A DNA stretch of 6,641 nucleotides, taken from contig VGAH01000048.1 in the NCBI GenBank assembly GCA_016870945.1, forward strand, positions 1 through 6,641, written 5' to 3'. The position numbers were made by a program, and so were the translations under genes. The DNA comes from Actinomycetota bacterium (lineage in GTDB: Bacteria > Actinomycetota > Actinomycetes > S36-B12 > UBA5976). Under the pieces are notes generated by a model, which was not told the DNA's origin, ran no database searches, and worked only from the letters and a program-made list of their open reading frames with translations. How positions within the stretch are numbered: position 1 is the first letter of the stretch; each line of letters opens with the position of its first letter. Of this stretch, positions 1-6,641 are shown piece after piece.

Positions 1-824
1 AGCGCCCGGATGTCTTGGTCGTTTATGGAGACGTCAATTCCACACTGGCTGGGGCACTTGTGGCTGCGAAATTGCACATACCGGTGGCACATGTCGAAGC
101 GGGTCTACGCAGCGGGGATATGGCGATGCCCGAAGAGATCAATAGGCGGCTAACCGATCAGATTTCTGACCTGCTCTTCGCAACCAGCGCAGATGCGGTC
201 GAAAACTTGCACGTAGAGGGTCTGTCAAAACGTGAGATACACATGGTTGGCAACACCATGATCGACACCTTGCTAAAGGTCAAGCCCCGGCTTAACGCGG
301 ATTCAGTTTTGGCGCGGTTGAACTTGGGCACCCCTTACCTAGTGGCAACGCTGCACAGGCCTAGCAATGTCGATGATGAGGTTTCAGCTTCGAAAGCGGT
401 GGCAATACTGAAAGCAGCAGCCGAACAGCTACCGGTAGTTCTGCCGCTGCACCCGCGGGGTAGATCCGCTCTGAAAAAGGCAGGCCTCGAAAAGGTAAGT
501 AACCTCACCGTCATCGAGCCCCTGGGTTACCTAGATTTCATCTCGTTAGTCAGTGGCGCTAAAGCCGTGATCACCGACTCTGGTGGAATACAAGAAGAGA
601 CGACAGTTTTAGGCGTTGCGTGCTTGACGTTACGAGCCACGACCGAGAGACCCGTGACCATCTCACACGGAACCAACCGCCTAGTTAACGACTCTAATTT
701 CGAAAAGAATCTGGCCGAAGTGCTTGTCGGTGGCGCTTCGAGCAATGCGATACCAGACCTTTGGGACGGTCAGTCGGGCCCGCGAATTGCCAATGTCTTA
801 CGAGACTGGTTGTTAAAGGGTTAA
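1..824 (+). CDS. wecB: UDP-N-acetylglucosamine 2-epimerase (non-hydrolysing), 5'-truncated by window edge
   Basis: This enzyme interconverts UDP-GlcNAc and UDP-ManNAc in the cytosol, supplying ManNAc-type precursors for surface polysaccharide. The reading frame is open to the left edge (codons from base 3 read R-P-D-V before TTG 15), so the TTG is internal and roughly the first 95-100 residues of a usual 360-380 aa protein are missing. Visible family motifs are GDVNST (from base 27), HVEAGLRSGD (Glu codon 96-98), PEEINRR (Glu-Glu at 132-137), TLHRPSNVDD (His codon 354-356), PLHPRGR, the UDP-binding DSGGIQEE (from 576) and TERPVTISHGTNRLV (from 642). These cover the acidic and histidine residues known to matter in WecB/MnaA. 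The HRPSN form, in place of HRREN, fits the wider bacterial/archaeal branch of the family. The gene ends in TAA overlapping the next start, which implies one operon. Family identity is very secure. The exact biological role (ManNAc for a wall glycan or another polymer) is inferred from the neighbours. Confidence 0.97.
   Translation, partial: RPDVLVVYGDVNSTLAGALVAAKLHIPVAHVEAGLRSGDMAMPEEINRRLTDQISDLLFATSADAVENLHVEGLSKREIHMVGNTMIDTLLKVKPRLNADSVLARLNLGTPYLVATLHRPSNVDDEVSASKAVAILKAAAEQLPVVLPLHPRGRSALKKAGLEKVSNLTVIEPLGYLDFISLVSGAKAVITDSGGIQEETTVLGVACLTLRATTERPVTISHGTNRLVNDSNFEKNLAEVLVGGASSNAIPDLWDGQSGPRIANVLRDWLLKG
815..820 (+). promoter_or_regulatory. Weak ribosome binding site for the coiled-coil protein gene
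   Basis: AAAGGG lies three bases before the ATG at 824, inside the last codons of the epimerase gene. Both the match to the 16S tail and the spacing are poor, so the start probably depends on coupling to termination at the overlapping TAATG. It still favours ATG 824 over an upstream in-frame ATG at 761, whose extra residues would be an out-of-frame reading of the epimerase C-terminus. Confidence 0.4.
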
Positions 825-2020
825 TGCGCAGTCTCAATGACTTTTGGAGTGAGCTGGGTCTAACGGGCCAGAGGGGTGTACAGACGTCTGTCAATGCGAT
901 CAACCTGGCACCATTGCTGCCTCAAACCGAGTTGCTTACCGAAGCCGCAACGGGTAACGATGTAGTTATAGCAGTGGTAGGGCCACCGCCGTTTACGGAT
1001 GTCTCGCAATTTGTAAGAGAGGCCACGTCTCTTCTGGTGAGCACCCGTGTGTTGTTGTTAGTGGCCGGTGACCCTTTGGAGTTCTTAGCCCCCGAGACGA
1101 TGAAGAAACTGACGAAAGCCGACTTCAACTATCTGGCTGCCTCGGTTTTGGCTTATTCGGACATGCGTTTAGCAATCTACTTAGAGAGAGTGAAGCCCAA
1201 AAGGGCACTTGATGCTAAAGAACTGGGGTCGTTAGTCAGTCAAGCTTGTGCAGCAGGGTTTGCTGAAGCACTAGTCGAGGCCGAAAACGAAAACCACGCG
1301 CTTTTACGAGCCTTTGGCTCAGAAGTGACGGCGGCCAAGTTGCGAGAAGTCAATGCTGCCCTAGAGCGTGAACTTGAGACGACAAAGTCTCGAATGCACG
1401 CAGGGCTTAGTCGTCTCGATCACCTGGAGAGATCAGCTACATGGCGCGTGGGTGATGTGGTCGTAGGGGCAGGTCGAAGCCCTAAGGGTGCGTTACAAGC
1501 GTTGCCCAAGCTTTACAAGATATGGCGAAATCGGCGAAACACCAACCGCCAGCGTGACGCCATTGCCTTGGTCGGCGCTCTTAACGGAGAGCAGATTCTT
1601 GGGAATTACGTCACCTATGGTCTAGAAAACGAGTTCTTAGTCGGGTTGGTTGGCAGCTCTAAAGACTGCGAAGAACTTGCCGAGTCGTACGCGGTGGTTT
1701 GTCTTTACCCGCATGATCTGATTGCGAAGCTGGAATCGGCAAGACCAGCGATGCTGTTGATAGCTTGCGACGCAGCAAGCCCCAATGAGCCGTGGTGTTA
1801 CTTGGGTTCGCCAAGTGGTCTGGAAAAAGAGCGGGCCCTGCTTCGCGGCATCGAACGAGCTAGAGGGCTCGGAATCCCGTCGGTCTTTGTGAAATTCGAC
1901 GAAACTGCGGGGGACTGGCGAGCGATTGAAGCCGCAATTGATTCACCAATTCAGCTGCAAAACGCTAAGAAACTCTCGACTTGCGTGAACAAACTAATTA
2001 AGAGATGGGCGCTCGCTTAG
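824..2020 (+). CDS. Coiled-coil protein of unknown function in a glycan locus
   Basis: This 398-residue protein is not a family I can name. The chosen ATG overlaps the epimerase stop by one base (TAATG). Residues 1-145 look like a small alpha/beta domain with hydrophobic strands at 46-53 (NDVVIAVV) and 75-81 (RVLLLVA). Residues about 150-205 are Glu/Lys/Leu-rich and probably a coiled coil. A SATWRVG motif (204-210) and a basic stretch (217-245) follow, an arrangement I associate with linker segments in actinobacterial glycosyltransferases. Residues 245-375 resemble the non-catalytic N-terminal Rossmann-like half of CgeB/DUF3880-type glycosyltransferases: a hydrophobic strand after ARP (307-314), a Trp at 324, and GIPSVFVKFDE at 350-360. 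The catalytic GT-B C-terminal half that would normally follow is absent. No signal peptide or membrane segment is evident. It ends in TAG directly against the next gene's GTG, in the same frame, so the two products could act as one unit. It may be a scaffold or regulatory partner of a transferase, which is inference only. Confidence 0.85.
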   Translation: MRSLNDFWSELGLTGQRGVQTSVNAINLAPLLPQTELLTEAATGNDVVIAVVGPPPFTDVSQFVREATSLLVSTRVLLLVAGDPLEFLAPETMKKLTKADFNYLAASVLAYSDMRLAIYLERVKPKRALDAKELGSLVSQACAAGFAEALVEAENENHALLRAFGSEVTAAKLREVNAALERELETTKSRMHAGLSRLDHLERSATWRVGDVVVGAGRSPKGALQALPKLYKIWRNRRNTNRQRDAIALVGALNGEQILGNYVTYGLENEFLVGLVGSSKDCEELAESYAVVCLYPHDLIAKLESARPAMLLIACDAASPNEPWCYLGSPSGLEKERALLRGIERARGLGIPSVFVKFDETAGDWRAIEAAIDSPIQLQNAKKLSTCVNKLIKRWALA

Positions 2021-4219
2021 GTGAGGGGCTTGCTCTATGGCGACGTAAACCTCAACCTCATTGATGGTTCTGCGATTTGGGCTACCTCGATGGCAGAAGC
2101 AATGGCGCAAGCAGGTGTTGAGACGACTTTTGTACTTAAGTCAAGGGTCGTCAACGATCGACTAGTTGCACCGCTGCATTTAATAAACGACTTAAAAGTT
2201 ATAGATGCCTTTGGCTCTGGATTAACGAGTGGGCGGGCAGATTCCATGTCACCGAAAGAAGCCGTTCGAGTTTTGATTGAAATGGACGAACGCGAGCCTT
2301 TTGACTTCATTGTCGTTCGGGGCAGGCGGCTCTCAGAGATTCTGGTTCGAGAGCGCCATTTCAATGGGCGAATATGGTGCTATCTAACTGACATCCCGCA
2401 GTCATTGAGTGAGCTAACCGACGAAGAAGTCAAACAAATTGGGTTGATAGCACAGCATTCACAGCTTCTGCTGTGTCAGACTGAAGATCTTCGTTCTTTC
2501 TTGGAATCACAAATCATCAACGCCAAGGGTAAGTGCCGCCTGTGGCCACCGGTTGTCCCCATTTGGGCAGACGAAAGTGAAGGTGCTCTTACCCGAGTAG
2601 AGCGCCCGAAGAACGAAAAGCCGTGGCGCTTGGTCTATCTCGGCAAGTTCGCGCCTCGTTGGAATACCGAATCGATGACGGCATTGCCGGCGGCTTTCAG
2701 ACGTAAGAGCCTTGAGGTCGAACTTCACATGGTTGGCGACAAGATTCACGATGATCGAAGCGACCCCGACTTTGCCAGCAGGATGCGTAAGGCACTCGAG
2801 TCGACCAAGGGAGTGGTTTGGCACGGCGGTATGGGCCGAGAGGAGGCCATGCGTTTAGCCGCAACCATGCACTTCGGCCTCTCGTGGCGCGACCCGTCAC
2901 TTGATTCGAGTCTTGAACTGTCAACGAAGGTTTTGGAATTTGGACTTTTAGGAGTACCCCCAATTCTAAATCGCACCCCAATGCATGAAGAACTATTCGG
3001 CAGCGATTACCCCCTTTTTGCAAATAACGAAACCCAAGTAGTTGAGGTGGTTCGACGTGCCATAGAAAACCCTGCTGTTAGAAAAAAAGCGATTAGTACC
3101 GCGAAGGCCGTAAGTGCCTCGTTTGGTATCGCAGCAGCCGTTGACCGGCTACGCGAGTACTTAAGTCTGGAATTCCCGCCCCCAGTTTTTGCTATCGAAC
3201 GAGAGAAGTCAAAGTTGCGAGTTCTACTGGTTTCCCACGATTGGAAGTTCTTCGCACGTATCGAGAAATATCTACGTGCCCTTCCTGGGGCGGAAGTCCG
3301 GGTAGACCATTGGGCGAGCTTGAATTCTCACGACGAGAAGAAGTCTCATGAACTGATCAAATGGGCTGACGTCGTCATCTGTGAATGGGCGGGGCCGAAT
3401 GCGGTCTGGTATTCGCAAAACAAGAGAGCGAATCAGCGGCTGATAGTCAGGTTACATCGATTTGAGTTAGGTGCGGCTTGGCTTGATGGCTTGCGAACCC
3501 AGGCAGTAGATCAGTTCATATGCGTAAGCGAGCCTTATGCCAAACAAACCGTCACGCGGCTGGCCATTGAGCCTGCGAGAGTGAGGGTTATTCCAAATTA
3601 TGTGGACGACGTCGATCTTGATCGACCAAAACTTGCGCAAGCGCGATTTCACCTGGGTCTCTTGGGTGCGGTGCCAAAGCGCAAACGACTTGATCGCGCT
3701 CTAGACGTGCTGGAGGCACTGCGAAGGCACGACGACAGGTACCTCTTGATGGTCAAGACTGAGATGCCCTGGGATCTCTGGTGGGTCTGGCGCCGCGACA
3801 TCGAACGCGACTACTTCGCCAAGAACTTTGCACGCATCAATGGCTCACCGAATTTGCGCGGTGGCGTGGTCTTTGACCCCTACGGCCCCGACGTCGCTTT
3901 GTGGCTTCGCCGAGTCGGCTGGGTCTTGTCTACGTCAGACGACGAGAGCTTTCACTTAGCACCAGCTGAGGGAATGGCCAGTGGGGCAGTTCCGTTGATT
4001 ACTGGGTGGCAGGGGTCTGACGCCATCTATAGCTCAGAGTGGATCTTTAACAGCCCTGGCGCGATCGCAAAATTCATTCTTAGCGCGAATGAACGCGATC
4101 AATGGCAATCTCTCGCAGAGCAAGCGAAGAGGCAGTTATCTGAAAGTTTTGGGTTAAGTGCGGTGCTTGACGAGTGGGGTGACCTTATAAAAGAGCAGGC
4201 TCTCGCGCTTGGATCGTAA
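2021..4219 (+). CDS. Tandem two-module glycosyltransferase (GT4-like, GT-B fold)
   Basis: This 732-residue cytosolic protein has two glycosyltransferase modules in one chain, probably transferring sugars from nucleotide donors onto a surface glycan. Module 1 (about 1-385) opens with RGLLYGDVNLNLIDGSAIW, a glycine-rich GT-B N-terminus. It has a donor-domain entry at RLVYLGKF (203-210), WHGG (267-270) and a C-terminal motif LELSTKVLEFG with Glu299 and Glu306. Module 2 (about 398-732) restarts with KLRVLLVSHDW (398-408) and has VSEPYAKQT (502-510) and VIPNYVDD (523-530). It then shows a GT4 basic signature KRKRLDRALDVLEAL (553-567) and a clean E-x7-E motif at Glu642/Glu650 followed by GMASGAVPLI. 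E-x7-E is typical of retaining GT4 enzymes. The start is GTG, immediately after the previous TAG. It is supported by the family-like N-terminus, although only a weak AGAGATGG-like ribosome site is visible. The 3' end overlaps the convergent gene by 35 bp. Donor and acceptor cannot be read from the sequence, and either module could be inactive. Confidence 0.93.
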   Translation: MRGLLYGDVNLNLIDGSAIWATSMAEAMAQAGVETTFVLKSRVVNDRLVAPLHLINDLKVIDAFGSGLTSGRADSMSPKEAVRVLIEMDEREPFDFIVVRGRRLSEILVRERHFNGRIWCYLTDIPQSLSELTDEEVKQIGLIAQHSQLLLCQTEDLRSFLESQIINAKGKCRLWPPVVPIWADESEGALTRVERPKNEKPWRLVYLGKFAPRWNTESMTALPAAFRRKSLEVELHMVGDKIHDDRSDPDFASRMRKALESTKGVVWHGGMGREEAMRLAATMHFGLSWRDPSLDSSLELSTKVLEFGLLGVPPILNRTPMHEELFGSDYPLFANNETQVVEVVRRAIENPAVRKKAISTAKAVSASFGIAAAVDRLREYLSLEFPPPVFAIEREKSKLRVLLVSHDWKFFARIEKYLRALPGAEVRVDHWASLNSHDEKKSHELIKWADVVICEWAGPNAVWYSQNKRANQRLIVRLHRFELGAAWLDGLRTQAVDQFICVSEPYAKQTVTRLAIEPARVRVIPNYVDDVDLDRPKLAQARFHLGLLGAVPKRKRLDRALDVLEALRRHDDRYLLMVKTEMPWDLWWVWRRDIERDYFAKNFARINGSPNLRGGVVFDPYGPDVALWLRRVGWVLSTSDDESFHLAPAEGMASGAVPLITGWQGSDAIYSSEWIFNSPGAIAKFILSANERDQWQSLAEQAKRQLSESFGLSAVLDEWGDLIKEQALALGS

Positions 4220-6233
4220 GACGTTGAGCCGTTTCAAGCAGCACTTGGGCCCTTCTTTCAAAACTATTTTCTTGGCCGACACGAAGAGCGTTTTCGCGAC
4301 GCAGTTCGTCATTCGGCCATGCTGTCTTTGGATCGGTGACTAAGCCTCTAAACGTTGCTATGTCTTGGTAGGTGCGAACAGAAGCGCCGAATAAGTCTTC
4401 GATCAAATACTTCTCGCCACTTGGTCGGTCGGCTAATACGCGTGCTCCCGAGGCAGCTGCGTCAAATATGCGATTAGAAACGAAGCCATGTCGCCGCATC
4501 GATTCTTCGTGATCTGCCAACACCACACCCGAAGCTTGGTAAAAGGCGTTTAAGTCTTCATTCGGGACGTTCTCACCTAAGAGTTCATCTTCTGTCACAA
4601 GCCCCTGCCACCCATGACCAAACACGGAAAGTTTTGCCCCACTTCGTTGGGCGTCCGTCACGATCGGCCGCCCACCGGCACGAGCGCCACCAACGAATAG
4701 CAACGAACCTTGCAATCGCTTTCGGAGATACTCACTAACGCGAGCTGATATCTCATCTTGGCTCAGCGGCTTGAATTTTCGAGGGTTGGTTGCTTGCAGC
4801 AACGGTAAGGCCTGCACCCCTATGTCATCTAGGTTGCGCAAAAAAGTGTTGGACGCCACGAATACTGCATCTAGGTGGTCGAATTCCCCCGGCTGAAGTG
4901 ATTCGGGGTTTGAGATTAACCACGCCATCGCGATCGATGATGAGTTCTTAGCTGTATGAGCCACGGGGGTAACCCCACGCAAAGTGAGAACTACGTCAGT
5001 AAGTGGGCTGGTAGCTCGCTCTGATGAACTTTGTGAATCGATCGTTACAACTTGACCAAGAGATCGCAACGCTTGAGCTAAGTCTTGCGCGAACCATGTA
5101 TCGCCCCAGTTACCTTTGACGTTGCTCGAAGTAACAGGGGTAATGAGCTGCCAGCGCAACGACTCGGCTCGGGGGCGAACCTTTAGGGCGTTTGGTTCGG
5201 GGGGAAGCGCGAATTCGTCACCTTGTTCCATCCCAGCTACAACTGCGACAAGGTCTGCTTTTGCTGCAGTAGTCACAATTTGCGTAATGGCCTTGTCGCT
5301 GGTGAGGCTTGAATGACTAGAACTCTTGAGAGCTTCGAGCAAGTGAGCCTGCGCAATGAGCACTTCGCCCCATTCGGGTGAATCTCTGTTACTGGTTCGA
5401 GGGTCGACTAAGTCGAAGATCAGGCGCCCCTTTTCAAGACCGGCCCCCTGAAGGCTTGCAACAACGCCGTTGCTAGATATTGACCGAAGCAACCGAGCTG
5501 TGGGCCGCCCCTGCAAAAGGCAAATCGGTTCAGACGGGCGCAATTTGGCGAGCGCGTCTTTTAAACCGGTTATGAAGAAGACGTTGGCCCCAAAACTGCG
5601 AGCAAGCGCGATTGCCGAGGTGATTTGGATTCTTTCTAATGAGTCGCTAACTCTTTTGAACGTGTCACTTACCAGCACTGTGGTCGCGTATGGCCAATTG
5701 GCTTCAGCTAAGGCTTGTGCTTGAGAGAGTGCTTCGCTCGCGTTTTGGAAGATCAAAATGGTCTTTAGGTTTAAATCTCTATTCGACTGTTCGCCATCAG
5801 GTATCAGTTCATTGACATCGGCGGACCTAAGCAGAAATTCATGCGCGCGATAGAGCGCTTTGGTCAACGGAGGTTTAGACCCCGTCCACCATTTACTTGG
5901 GGCGCGACCCGCTATTTCGCCGCTAGATAAGTAGTCGCCTAGGGCACCTAGCGGGTGATTTTTGGTTTCGGGGTAAGTCGCGCCATACCAAACTGGGTCA
6001 AACAGCGGATGTGTGCAAGCGCGCTGAAGTGCGTTGCGGCGACTAAAAGCCACCGCGGGCGGCAAGTGTCTGGGAATCCTCGCCGAAAGTTCTAGCCAGG
6101 CTGGTTCGAAAATAGGGTTAACTGGCAAAGTTGACACATCGAAGTTACGCCTGATGAATTTCTGAAATCGGGTGTCAGTAAGAACTGATTGACGTTCAAC
6201 CAGATTAAGAAATCTTTGCTTCAAGAAGCGCAA
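4185..6233 (-). CDS. Large multidomain glycosyltransferase with CgeB-like (Glyco_trans_1_2) C-terminus
   Basis: This 682-residue protein is probably a cytosolic glycosyltransferase of surface glycan synthesis. Residues 75-116 carry a repeat-like motif (FDPVWYGATYP, then HPLGALGDYL and GRAPSKWW) of the kind found N-terminally in several glycan enzymes. Residues 150-350 form an alpha/beta region I cannot assign. Residues about 361-490 match the N-terminal half of CgeB-type enzymes: GNWGDTWFAQDLAQAL (374-389), LTLRGVTP (416-423), AWLISNPESL (437-446), AVFVAS (456-461) and LPLLQATNPRKFKP (476-489). Residues 510-670 are the catalytic half: LLFVGGARAGGRPIV, VFGHGWQ (537-543), then ADHEESMRRHGFVSNRIFD (573-591) and AAASGARVLAD. 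The usual N-D-H-W of that loop, as I recall it, reads A-D-H-E here. The start is ambiguous: TTG 6233 lies 2 bases from a GAGGTG site, while TTG 6224 would give a 4-base TTGA overlap with the upstream stop. It appears co-transcribed with the LytR_C gene. The 3' end overlaps the + strand tandem transferase gene. Confidence 0.92.
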   Translation of the reverse strand: MRFLKQRFLNLVERQSVLTDTRFQKFIRRNFDVSTLPVNPIFEPAWLELSARIPRHLPPAVAFSRRNALQRACTHPLFDPVWYGATYPETKNHPLGALGDYLSSGEIAGRAPSKWWTGSKPPLTKALYRAHEFLLRSADVNELIPDGEQSNRDLNLKTILIFQNASEALSQAQALAEANWPYATTVLVSDTFKRVSDSLERIQITSAIALARSFGANVFFITGLKDALAKLRPSEPICLLQGRPTARLLRSISSNGVVASLQGAGLEKGRLIFDLVDPRTSNRDSPEWGEVLIAQAHLLEALKSSSHSSLTSDKAITQIVTTAAKADLVAVVAGMEQGDEFALPPEPNALKVRPRAESLRWQLITPVTSSNVKGNWGDTWFAQDLAQALRSLGQVVTIDSQSSSERATSPLTDVVLTLRGVTPVAHTAKNSSSIAMAWLISNPESLQPGEFDHLDAVFVASNTFLRNLDDIGVQALPLLQATNPRKFKPLSQDEISARVSEYLRKRLQGSLLFVGGARAGGRPIVTDAQRSGAKLSVFGHGWQGLVTEDELLGENVPNEDLNAFYQASGVVLADHEESMRRHGFVSNRIFDAAASGARVLADRPSGEKYLIEDLFGASVRTYQDIATFRGLVTDPKTAWPNDELRRENALRVGQENSFERRAQVLLETAQRLTIQAREPALL

Positions 6234-6641
6234 AACACCTCAGTTGCGTCACTTACGCCAGTTGCATCGGGATCTTCGGCGGGCTCGAGGGGGGCTGGCA
6301 AGGTGTCTACTTTCTTTGGTAACGGCTTGTCAGGCCCGATGGTGAGAACTAAGGAGTCACCTAAACCTGGAACTTCAATCAACTTCAAGTCCCCCATGGC
6401 AGCGGCGAGTGTTCTTGCTTCAGCAAGTCTCTTCGGCCCGTACTCGATCTGGCTATCGGTCACTCGCGCCTTTGCATCACCTACTCCGACAACTTGGTAA
6501 CCGAGCGCCTCGAGAGCTGTGCTGGTGTTTCGAGCTATACCGGATATCCCTGCACCGTTTAGCACTCTCACCTTTATTGCGGACGGGGCAGCTGTGAGCA
6601 CGTCAGGGTCAAGGGCAACTTGTGCAGCTTCTTCGGCAAGT
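6221..6641 (-). CDS. LytR_C domain protein, 5'-truncated by window edge (possible LytR-CpsA-Psr ligase)
   Basis: Only the C-terminal end is present. The frame is open to the right edge (LAEEAAQVALDPD precedes the GTG at 6601), so that GTG is internal. About 6580-6329 encodes a LytR_C domain (the PF13399 type): IKVRVLNGAGISGIA, then a long helix to ALGYQVV, TDSQIEYGPKRLAEARTLA, and a final strand LVLTIGPD. A Pro/Asp/Glu-rich tail of about 35 residues follows, ending in CAS. LytR_C is found after the catalytic domain of actinobacterial LytR-CpsA-Psr proteins, which transfer undecaprenyl-linked glycans onto peptidoglycan outside the membrane. It also occurs in single-pass membrane proteins without that domain, such as Rv2700/Cei of mycobacteria. 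The catalytic part, if any, lies outside the window, so which type this is stays open. The glycan-synthesis neighbours favour the ligase reading. The stop TGA (6223-6221) overlaps the start of the downstream transferase gene, so the two are probably expressed together. Confidence 0.9.
   Translation of the reverse strand, partial: LAEEAAQVALDPDVLTAAPSAIKVRVLNGAGISGIARNTSTALEALGYQVVGVGDAKARVTDSQIEYGPKRLAEARTLAAAMGDLKLIEVPGLGDSLVLTIGPDKPLPKKVDTLPAPLEPAEDPDATGVSDATEVFCAS
6236..6241 (-). promoter_or_regulatory. Ribosome binding site for the CgeB-type glycosyltransferase gene
   Basis: Read on the - strand this is GAGGTG, a six-base match to the anti-Shine-Dalgarno sequence, inside the end of the LytR_C gene. 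It lies 2 bases before TTG 6233 and 11 bases before TTG 6224. Neither spacing is ideal, so it does not decide the start. It does support initiation at this junction and translational coupling between the two genes. Confidence 0.55.

Noticed and set aside
761..823. In-frame ATG at 761 as the start of the coiled-coil protein gene
   Set aside because: It would overlap the epimerase gene by 64 bases, and its 21 extra residues are just an alternate-frame reading of the conserved epimerase end. ATG 824 gives the usual TAATG junction.
2451..2475. Perfect 7-bp inverted repeat CACAGCA / TGCTGTG with an 11-base loop
   Set aside because: It lies deep inside the tandem transferase coding region, has no T-run and no partner copies. 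A short repeat like this is expected by chance.
2507..3023. Open frames on the - strand opposite the tandem transferase gene
   Set aside because: They are antisense shadows. Their translations show no recognisable motifs, they overlap each other, and the + strand protein in the same place has clear family signatures.
4219..4275. Possible terminator around GGGCCC at 4238-4243 between the convergent genes
   Set aside because: GGGCCC is a 6-base palindrome without a loop or a flanking stem, and it lies inside the - strand gene's coding sequence. No hairpin plus T-run could be drawn.
5470..5724. 84-codon + strand open frame inside the CgeB-type transferase gene
   Set aside because: It is an antisense shadow with no family motif. 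The - strand frame is continuous and has recognisable domains on its C-terminal side.
6221..6601. A complete 126-aa LytR_C protein starting at GTG 6601
   Set aside because: The frame stays open upstream to the window edge with protein-like codons and no obvious ribosome site before the GTG, so this is the 3' part of a longer gene.

Overview
The window is densely coding, with no intergenic gap above a few bases. It looks like part of a bacterial cell-surface polysaccharide locus, most likely from an actinobacterium. The lineage call is inference. It rests on a LytR_C domain protein, two glycosyltransferase architectures that I associate with Actinobacteria (an N-terminus like RGLLYGDVNLNLIDGSAIW, and a CgeB-like C-terminus with a GFVSNRIFDAAASGARVLAD-type motif), and frequent GTG/TTG starts. 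Base composition is only moderately GC-rich (low 50s percent by eye). That would suit a small-genome, lower-GC actinobacterium such as the planktonic Microbacteriaceae better than a high-GC soil species.

Layout: two gene trains converge. On the + strand are the 3' three quarters of a non-hydrolysing UDP-GlcNAc 2-epimerase (1-824), a 398-aa coiled-coil protein of unknown function (824-2020), and a 732-aa protein with two GT-B/GT4-like glycosyltransferase modules in tandem (2021-4219). These genes are joined with no spacing: a TAATG overlap, then TAG directly followed by GTG in the same frame. On the - strand, entering from the right edge, are the 3' part of a LytR_C domain protein (6641-6221) and a large multidomain CgeB-type glycosyltransferase (6233-4185) whose start overlaps the previous stop. 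The two trains meet tail to tail and overlap by 35 bp (4185-4219), with no visible terminator between them.

How the genes could work together (inference): the epimerase makes UDP-ManNAc from UDP-GlcNAc. The GT4 tandem protein and the CgeB-type protein would add sugars to a surface glycan, with the coiled-coil protein as a possible partner or scaffold. If the LytR_C protein is a LytR-CpsA-Psr enzyme, it could attach the finished polymer to peptidoglycan. No RNA gene, mobile element, CRISPR array, promoter or rho-independent terminator could be supported. The most unusual points are the single in-frame stop separating the coiled-coil protein from the tandem transferase, the tandem transferase architecture itself, and the uncharacterised coiled-coil protein.
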